DNA from: Botrytis cinerea B05.10
Taxonomy: Eukaryota > Ascomycota > Leotiomycetes > Helotiales > Sclerotiniaceae
Reading direction: 5' to 3'
Assembly (NCBI RefSeq): GCF_000143535.2
Contig: NC_037325.1
Coordinates: forward strand, 1,364,001-1,428,000
DNA length: 64,000 nt
Under the pieces are notes generated by a model. It was given only the letters and a program-made list of their open reading frames with translations. It was not told the origin of the DNA and did not search any database. Position numbers and translations under genes: made by a program. Positions 57,224 to 64,000 of this stretch are shown here, piece by piece (positions within the stretch are counted from its first letter, which is position 1; each line of letters begins with the position of its first letter).

Positions 57224-58764
57224 GCTTATACTTTGCTTTGGGATTGATCAATTTTAAGACGATGATATAATGAGACGTGTGTGTTTGTGTTATCAGTCGC
57301 TCGGGAATAGATGTCTGTTAATAATTCCAACCTTCAAGGGGTAGTGCCCTGATATAAGTCCCTGCCCCGAAAACATGTCAACTAGCGAGTCTCTACTTAA
57401 AGGGGATCAGCCGCCGAAATTGAGTACCGTTGACATGGTTGAATAACAGGTACGCCATATCAGCATATGGGCCACTCCATTTTACATACAAAATTTGTCG
57501 GCGTGTAACCCTGCTATTAACACTGTTTTGTTCAATCAATGTCCACCCTTGTGATACGCTATCGATGTGTATGATAATGAATGAACGAAATTTCTTTGAC
57601 TATAAGGATTTGATGAAAATACTGGCTAATTTTTCGTTTTCCCTTTTCATATTTTACGGTTTCGGTGACAGTTGATTTACAATTCTAACTAATACATGAG
57701 ATTGTAGTATTCAATTCCGGCCATTTGTTTCGCTTACGTGGAGCGGTTCTTTTTGAGGATCGGGTAATAGAATATTCTGCGATCACTTAAAATTTGGAGA
57801 TGATATTACGGTGACGTGCCAAAAAAAAAAAAAAAAAACACTGCTAAGGAAGCTTGGTAACCATCAAAATAAGTAGTTTGAATATTATTCTAGATTTGTC
57901 GAGAAAATTATGAAGTTGAGTTTGATTTGTATTTCGAAGTGGTTAAATTTGAATTTATTTTGGCAGAGAAATTCGCTAAATATCTAGTCCGGTCTTGAGG
58001 CGCGACTAGCCCGAGTGATAATACAATATATTAGACGACCGTAAACAACGTTATTAAAATAGCTACGCTTTTCATACTCCGTTAAATATACGAATTCAAA
58101 CACTAGTAATAAGATTTACGTGAGGAGAAAACCATATGGCTAAGCGGGACTTGATGATCGACTAAGCGGAACCGTTTCTCATACATGCAGTTAAGCATCG
58201 CGTCTATTTTTCAATATTGGAAAGTATTAGAAAGTACAGTATGAAATCGGAAAAAACCTCTTCCGGTTATTGTATCCATTCTTGGATACTGAAGACTATT
58301 GCAATGGATCTAAGTCTTTCCTATTGTCAAATCAAAGTTGAGTGCTCGTATTTGACGACTGTGCAGTTTTGATTGTTTGATAGCCTACTTCGTTTAACAC
58401 AGGTATCGATAGTGATTATCTCCTATAACTTCAGTGATTTGTTTCCACACGGTGTAAGATTCATAGTGCAAACCATAGCAACTCCGCCTTACACAAATCC
58501 ATCCAGATACCATTCAGGTCGTCGTCGGGCTATGTACCATAACAACCACCTGGTGTCCCTTTGATTGTACAATGAAAGTTGTATAGTTAGCAGCATCTTA
58601 CGTAGTATCTTCCCAATTGATTATAAATACAATGCAAAATGTCTTTGTATAGAAGCTCCCCAAGCCAGTATTGCCATCAAAAGCACAAGCAGCATAAAAA
58701 CTAAACACACATCAAACTTCATACAACAAATAACTACCACTCACTCCTCCAGACCTAACTTCAA
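57224..58764. other. AT-rich intergenic region with poly-A
   Basis: About 1.5 kb. Contains an 18-A run (57821-57838), low-GC sequence to about 58100 and a repeated CTAAGCGG (about 58140 and 58163). No gene. The AT skew and nearby pseudogene suggest old transposon or mutated DNA, but no terminal repeats are clear. Confidence 0.55.
57821..57838. repeat. Poly-A homopolymer, 18 nt
   Basis: Uninterrupted run of 18 A in AT-rich spacer. Confidence 0.9.
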
Positions 58765-59501
58765 ATGTCTTCCAGTAACCCTGCCAATCCCAAAAAGTCT
58801 ACAAAGCCCACAAAGCCATCAAGTTCAAGCACAAAACCCGGACAGTCAAGTTCGGCTACTCGTAAAATCGAGGATCGTGACTAAGATCTTGATGTCATCG
58901 CGATTCGTGTAACAATTCATACCACAGGCAAGTTCTTCGAAGACGACGATCGCAGTGGAAACCATGCCTCGATCTACCTTCTCACATCAATTAATCAGTT
59001 CGCCTTAACATGACGAAATTAGGAGCAGACGCTACAATGGGCACATTTCAAGCCACATATTGCAGGTACCAACAAACAAACAGTTCACTAAGAGACTTCG
59101 ATCTCACAGCTACCAGTCAAGGTTTAAAAGTTGGGCAAATTTTACAGCTCGTCTATAATAATGGGCGTGACAAGTATCAGCTTGCTCGCAGCGGCTTGGG
59201 CTGTAGACACTGGGTGTGAGTGACGCATAATATAAGTTCAAAAACCACCAAACTAATCTTTTCTCATAGAAAAACCGTTATCAGGGACTTAGATGGTGCC
59301 GGATTTGTCTCATCAAGAAGTCGTGTTACAACCGAAGATGCTGTTAATGGCTTGAGATATAACTACTCGAAAGGCAAACAACCCGTGTTAGAAGAGATGG
59401 ATCCGGGTACTTTCGTAGCAGATAAAAATAAAGCCAAGGGGAAAAAGAGCACTGATACAAAAGGCACGGGTTCCGGTTCCGAGCCTGGAAGACGTCGTTA
59501 A
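58765..59501 (+). pseudogene. Disrupted gene resembling fungal DUF7770 proteins
   Basis: A coding-like stretch runs from ATG 58765 to TAA 59501 but is broken twice. After 39 codons of Ser/Lys-rich leader an in-frame TAA stands at 58882-58884; the same frame then continues with family-like sequence (LDVIAIRVTIHTTG, HASIYLLTS). Near 58990-59010 the frame must shift by one to continue as RLNMTKLGADATMGTFQATY, then KVGQILQLVYNNGRDKYQLA and CRHWV. A normal intron follows (59216-59269, GTGAGT..CTCATAG), then KTVIRDLDGAGFV. The pattern (IYLL, SVRLNM, G..KY, GCR.WV, F..AGFV) is what I recall of DUF7770. A sequencing error or a still unrecognised intron would be the alternatives. Confidence 0.65.
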
Positions 59502-60164
59502 ACGAAACGAAGGTTTCAAGGCAATATTATAGGAATTTTGGCTATACGAGTATTTTGGAATATCAGAAGGACGGATGATGTGGAGATCAATGGGAAAAGA
59601 AATATTGCTATCTAGATTGTATAGTGAAGGAGTTTGGTAAAATTATATCCGGTTGCTAGAGAGTTCGTTTAGAGTTTGAAAATAAAAAAGGATGAGGATG
59701 ATTTAGATCTAAATCTTTACCAAAACCAGATTAGTGATAAAACTGATATTGGTAACGCTCTAAAATATTGAAATATGACGTGAAAAGTGACCTACCTCTA
59801 AGCTCGAACGGAATTAGATCCACGGCTTCTTCCAGTTGTTTACTCAGAAATGTTGTCCTGTAACCGCAACAGAAGAAATTTTGTCAAAATGACTCCCCAA
59901 ATGTACCCTTTCAATGGACCATTCAGGATTCCTTCGTGTAGATTTCTCAAACGAAATTCCCAAGTCTCGAATTCACGTCCAACAGTTCAACGGTGCTCGC
60001 ATGATATATAATCACTTCAGTAGCAAGATAAACAAGGGTTAAACTAACAATAGCTCAAAGCAGAATTGTGAAAAGATAAAGTGAGTAAAATATTGTTTTG
60101 ATCAAGAAGTTAATTGACTATTAACTAGATGTATGTCGATCAAGCTTTTAGGGCTATTGAAATG
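59502..60164. other. Convergent intergenic region
   Basis: 663 bp between the disrupted gene and the MDR gene's 3' end. AT-rich; nothing recognised. Confidence 0.6.
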
Positions 60165-61282
60165 CTACTCGCTAACCTTCACAACCACCTTTCCAAAATG
60201 GCCCCCCTTAAACAAATACTCCAATCCCTCCTTCGCCTCTTCAAACCCAAACACCCTATCGACTACTGGTCTAACTTTCTTTTCCTCATACCACTTCAAC
60301 ATTTCTTCAAATCGTTCTCTTGGTCCATTCAAGATCCCCTTCAATGTAACGTTTCTTCTCAATGCAAGAACATTGGTATTTGTGCGATCTGCATTGTCAT
60401 CTTCTTTCCCGGAGAGATAACCAATAGCATTGATTAGTCCACCAAAAGCGATAGCATCGAATGATTGGCGAAGCGTTAGGGCACCACCCGTTTCGAAGAT
60501 ATTGGAAACGCCCTCATTTTGAGTGATTTTCATTACTTCTTCAGACCAGATAGGTGTGGTGCGGTAGTTAATTGTGTGGTCTGCGCCGAGGGCTTTGGCT
60601 TGAGCGAGTTTTGCGTCGGAAGAGGAAGTTATGATTACTAAATAAATTTTAATTGCCTGAAATGTTGTGACGAGACGTTGATCTTACCTTCCATGCCGCT
60701 GGCTTTGGCAATTTGCAATCCACTGATTGCTACTCCTCCGGTTCCTTGAATCAATACTGTTTCCCCCTTTCCGGCTGACTGTCCAAGTGGTCTCATGCCA
60801 TTGATTGCCATCCAAGCTGTTACTCCAGCAATCGGTAATGTACAAGCTTCTTCGTCGGTAAGATAATCTGGTTTTTTGACCAAACCCTCAGCATCGAAGA
60901 CACGGTATTCTTGCAAACAACCTTCAGTAGGCAATCCTAGTCCACTAGCCATATCCTTTCCAGTCACTTGACCACGAATATGTGTCTGATTGAAGATTGC
61001 AAGTACGCGATCACCAGACTTCCATTTTGAAGATTTGGATGATACAATTGTTCCAGAGATATCGGAACATGGAACCAGAGACGAGGTCTCGTTGCCGGTA
61101 GTTTTGTGGTGATTGTAGAGGCCCATTATCACTTCAGTGTCTCGATAATTGAGAGCCACAGTGTGGATTTTGACGAGAACCTGTCCATCTCCTGGTGTTG
61201 GAACTGTAGATGATCCTAGAGTGAGATTTTGGAGACCGGACTGTTGGGTAGTCCATTGCTTGTTAATGGTTGGGAGTGACAT
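60165..61282 (-). CDS. Medium-chain dehydrogenase/reductase (quinone-reductase/ADH-like)
   Basis: NAD(P)H-dependent oxidoreductase of the MDR superfamily. Exons 60688-61282 and 60165-60637 (intron 50 nt, GTAAGA..ATTTAG), 355 residues. GroES-like domain at about 25-140 (LVKIHTVALNYRDTEVI, VPCSDISGTIV, GDRVLAIF). Rossmann motif VLIQGTGGVAISGLQIAKASG region (176-196). The Cys/His/Cys zinc site of classical alcohol dehydrogenases is not evident, and NYRDTEVIMG is typical of zinc-poor quinone-reductase-like members. Ends GYLSGKEDD and GHFGKVVVKV. Full length. Confidence 0.91.
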
Positions 61283-61623
61283 GATTGATTCGAGAACGAG
61301 AAGATGAGGAAAGAGGAATACGAAATTTGGAAAAGAAAGTATAATATAATAAAAAAGAAAAACAAAAGATGGAAATTTTCAATTCCATCTTGAATTACAA
61401 AGATATTGCTCTTTGACCCACCAAAGATTGTTGCGATTAAATCATCGTTGTGGGGAAGCCCGAATTCCCGATGAATCTGGATCTTACACATTTGCCCCAC
61501 AAGTAAAACGCCTCGGTGCATGATAATTTCAGATTCTCGCCCCTTCAAACTAAGTAGATATAACACATCTTGATGACAAAGATACTTATTAGTATTGTGG
61601 TCCTTTTCAAGTAAAAAATGTCT
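61283..61623. other. Intergenic region MDR promoter / Cdc123 3' flank
   Basis: 341 bp, A-rich; no gene. Confidence 0.6.
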
Positions 61624-62896
61624 CTACCTTGTCGTCTTATCGTCATCGTCATCGTCATCGCTATCTTCTCCAGCTCCCATCATCTCTAGCTCACCGTTCA
61701 ACATCCTCTGCCAATTATCCGCGAATTCTCTCATACCGCCCTCTCCACTTGCACCAGCTTCCACCACTTCTTGTGGCATCTTGTGTGCGCTGTATTGTGG
61801 ACTTGAAAAGCTGTATGCTTCCGGGTCATCTTTCTTTATTAATCTAAACTCGGGCATCCATCCAAGTTCCTCAACATCATCAGTTCCTTCATCCTCATCA
61901 CTACTTTGAGCAGGCAATGGCGGCACTGATGATGAATCTGCAACACCAAGTAATGGCGAAGGTACGGAAAGAGTGAGTAGTTCTAGCCACGAGAACAGGA
62001 GTGGATCCGTCCGAGGAGCCCATGGATTTATGTCCACTAGCCGTACTTTATCAAATGGATCCGGTAGGTAAACATCAAAGGAGAAGTTACGATCCGGAAA
62101 GGTATCTTTGAGAGTTTTATCAAAGTATTCTTGGATGACTTCTCTCAGAGTTGGAATGAGAGGAAACAAGAACTCAAAATAGTTCAAATCTCTTTGGCAT
62201 ATGCCAATAATTCTTCTATCCCGTACAAAGCATCGAAACTCGCATGATGGATTAACTTTAAACCATTTCCGTAAAACTAAAACATATTGTGTACTTTCCT
62301 TCGTAATGGAAGGATCCTCTGCACAACCATCAAAAGCATGTTCTAGATCGTGGGTGATGAAGTCGGAAGATTTGAGGAGGAGGTAAATGTCGTTTGGTGT
62401 ATTGCATTCCATACTATTTTGCTTTAAACTGATCCACGTGGCATCCTTTGGAGCAGACCAGTTGAGCTTGGGAACCACTGATCCATCAAGTTCTGCAATT
62501 GTCTCTTGTATTTGCTTGTGAATTTCCGAGAATTTTTCTGAGGGGTCAGGTCCCGTGTCTGTATCTTCATCCCAGCCATCACTGGTTGAATTGTTGTTGT
62601 ATGTTTCTGGTGGAGGAAAAGTAGCAATCTCAGATGGAAGAACTATGCCATCTTCCCGTAGATATGAAAGGAACTCTGAAGTGAGAGGGATGATTCGAGA
62701 TTTGAGAGTTGAGGACCGATATCTTGATATATGTCAGCAATTTTCCGACGAACAACTTGGAGCAAAAACCATACTTTGCATGCCAATTGTCGTATGAGCA
62801 GTTCAAAATGTGAGATTTAGTGATAGGTTCGAAAGGGAGTCTAGTGAGGGGTTCTGCCTCAGCGGTTCCAGCTTCTGAATTATTGAGAGCTGGCAT
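61624..62896 (-). CDS. CDC123: Cell division cycle protein 123 (D123 family)
   Basis: ATP-grasp-like chaperone needed to assemble eIF2 alpha/beta/gamma and so for translation start. Exons 62775-62896 and 61624-62722 (intron 52 nt, GTATGG..ATCAAG, branch GCTGAC), 406 residues. Signatures: [20 protein letters not shown] at the N-terminus, [65 protein letters not shown] and [13 protein letters not shown]. These include the family's ATP/Mg-binding acidic and Asn residues (VDINPW). The acidic C-tail ([10 protein letters not shown]) is common in fungi. Divergent from Cwc21. Confidence 0.96.
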
Positions 62897-63209
62897 TTTC
62901 CATACAGAACTTTGACTGTGTAGATGGATTAGAATTGATATAAAGACGTAGAAGAGATGATGATATCTGAAAAATGTATATGCTGTGAGTCAGAGAGATC
63001 CCTTCACATCAACGTTCCATCTTATCGAGGGGCAATCAATATTTTTGGAAGATTCTGCCACGCTAGCTGTAGACCGCCTGCAATAGCAAGGATTTGTTGA
63101 TTGTTCTCCACTCCACTCATCACCAGCTTTCTCATCACCCGCTTTCTCATCACCCGGCAGTCAACTGGAAAAAGAACAACCGACATCACAATTTGAGCAT
63201 TTCGCAATC
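62897..63209. promoter_or_regulatory. Divergent promoter Cdc123 / Cwc21
   Basis: 313 bp shared promoter. Contains two identical 15-bp units CTTTCTCATCACCCG (63127-63156) preceded by a variant, CTCATCACCAG. Function not known; they lie 55-80 bp before the Cwc21 ATG. Confidence 0.5.
63127..63156. repeat. 15-bp tandem repeat in divergent promoter
   Basis: Two exact CTTTCTCATCACCCG copies and a partial variant just upstream. Confidence 0.85.
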
Positions 63210-63767
63210 ATGTCTTCCAACGTCGGTCTTACAACACCTAGAGGAAGTGGAACTTCAGGTTATGTCCAAAGAAATCTTGCGCACATAAAACCCCGCGATC
63301 AAGGCAAACCATATCCTACGGATATCGACAGTCTCAGACATAGACAACGACAACCAGATAAAGGGATCCTTGAGCATGATAGAAAACGAGAAGTCGAGGT
63401 CAAGGTGTTTGAACTGCGCGACAAATTAGAGGAAGAGGGGTACGTTTTTGAACACATTATCAGCCATCCATAAGCTAATGCTGCATACAGACTCGATGAA
63501 GAAGAAATTGAAATACAGGAAGAGGCATTACGAAAGAAGCTATTGAAGGAGATGGAAAGAGGTAATGGACCAAGTAGGAAAGGCCTAAAGATGCATCAAG
63601 TACATGAATTGGCAGAAGCAAAGATCAAGCAAGACAAGAAGTTCAGGAGTGCCTTGGGCATTTCTAAGGATTACAAGGAGGGTGGCCACTGGCAGAAGCA
63701 AGAAGAGAGACAACGAGCTGCAATGGAAAAGAATGGCGAAGGACCTGCAGCTCCATCTGATATATGA
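63210..63767 (+). CDS. CWC21: Pre-mRNA-splicing factor Cwc21
   Basis: Spliceosome component, the fungal relative of the SRRM2 N-terminus, bound to Prp8/Snu114. Exons 63210-63439 and 63491-63767 (intron 51 nt, GTACGT..ATACAG), 168 residues. The start matches the family: [20 protein letters not shown] then [10 protein letters not shown]. The cwf21 helix follows: [25 protein letters not shown] joined to [17 protein letters not shown]. The charged tail ends GPAAPSDI. The ATG 63210 gives the invariant MS.N.GL start. Confidence 0.94.
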
Positions 63768-64000
63768 GTGCGAAAAGACGACATACTAAAAAGCTACAAC
63801 ACGACTACATATGAACAATTATTTGGGGCGTTGCGCAGTCAGAGAGCTGGTCTTCCGAATGGACTTATCGTTGGGATATAAATGGTTTTAATTATTTGTA
63901 TTGGGCTGGGGTCCTACATCAGTTGGTATGAATGTTTAAGGTTAGACATATACCCTCACGATTCCTTTCCCTATACATTCTAAGTTTCAAATATTCACAG
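63768..64000. other. Cwc21 3' flank
   Basis: 233 bp to the window edge; no gene visible. Confidence 0.6.

Overview
The window reads as nuclear DNA of a filamentous ascomycete. Introns are short (mostly 47-155 nt) with GT..AG ends and CTRAC/CTAAT branch points, and intergenic DNA is AT-leaning with poly-A and CT-rich tracts. The gene set is typically fungal: Set9 H4K20 methyltransferase, AKR1 palmitoyltransferase, Aur1/Ipt1-type PAP2 protein, Fig1-like and fungal rhodopsin-domain membrane proteins. The flavour is that of a Leotiomycete (Botrytis/Sclerotinia relatives); that placement is inference from gene style, not a database result. All exon structures below were worked out by hand from splice signals and checked for reading-frame phase.

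Layout. 0-3.2 kb: one small doubtful gene, then non-coding DNA with short tandem repeats. 3.2-27 kb: a dense housekeeping block with a Sec7/PH Arf-GEF, SRP72, AKR1, SRP-receptor beta, an X-family DNA polymerase, a WW/parvulin Pin1-type isomerase, RNA polymerase II subunit RPB9, mitochondrial ribosomal protein uL14m and Set9. 27-32.8 kb: a 5.8-kb stretch with no supportable gene. 32.8-46.3 kb: PAP2/Aur1-Ipt1 family protein, BTB protein, an unrecognised 452-aa protein with a C-terminal duplication, an Mpp6-like exosome cofactor carrying a zinc knuckle, complex I subunit NDUFS6, cleavage factor CFIm25, a YjbQ-family protein with a membrane extension, and a Fig1-like membrane protein. 47.8-59.5 kb: a looser accessory block with a rhodopsin-domain protein, an AYR1-like SDR, a cytochrome P450, an APH-like kinase and a disrupted gene resembling DUF7770. 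60-64 kb: an MDR oxidoreductase, Cdc123 and Cwc21.

Together. Two components of the signal-recognition-particle pathway (SRP72, SRbeta) flank AKR1. Many housekeeping pairs are divergent and share 313-741 bp promoters (AKR1/SRbeta, Pin1/RPB9, uL14m/Set9, Mpp6/NDUFS6, Cdc123/Cwc21). The SDR and P450 are adjacent and co-oriented and could act on one lipid-like or terpenoid substrate, but no backbone synthase is present here.

The most notable observations are gene-structural: two independent 6-nt microexons (P450 and rhodopsin-domain gene), a first coding exon consisting only of ATG (Pin1 homologue), a first intron of the Arf-GEF that is either GC-AG or a weak GT-AG, a perfect 3x39-bp repeat that stays in frame as a 13-residue peptide repeat, and a SUMO-interaction-like motif inserted inside the BRCT region of the X-family polymerase.
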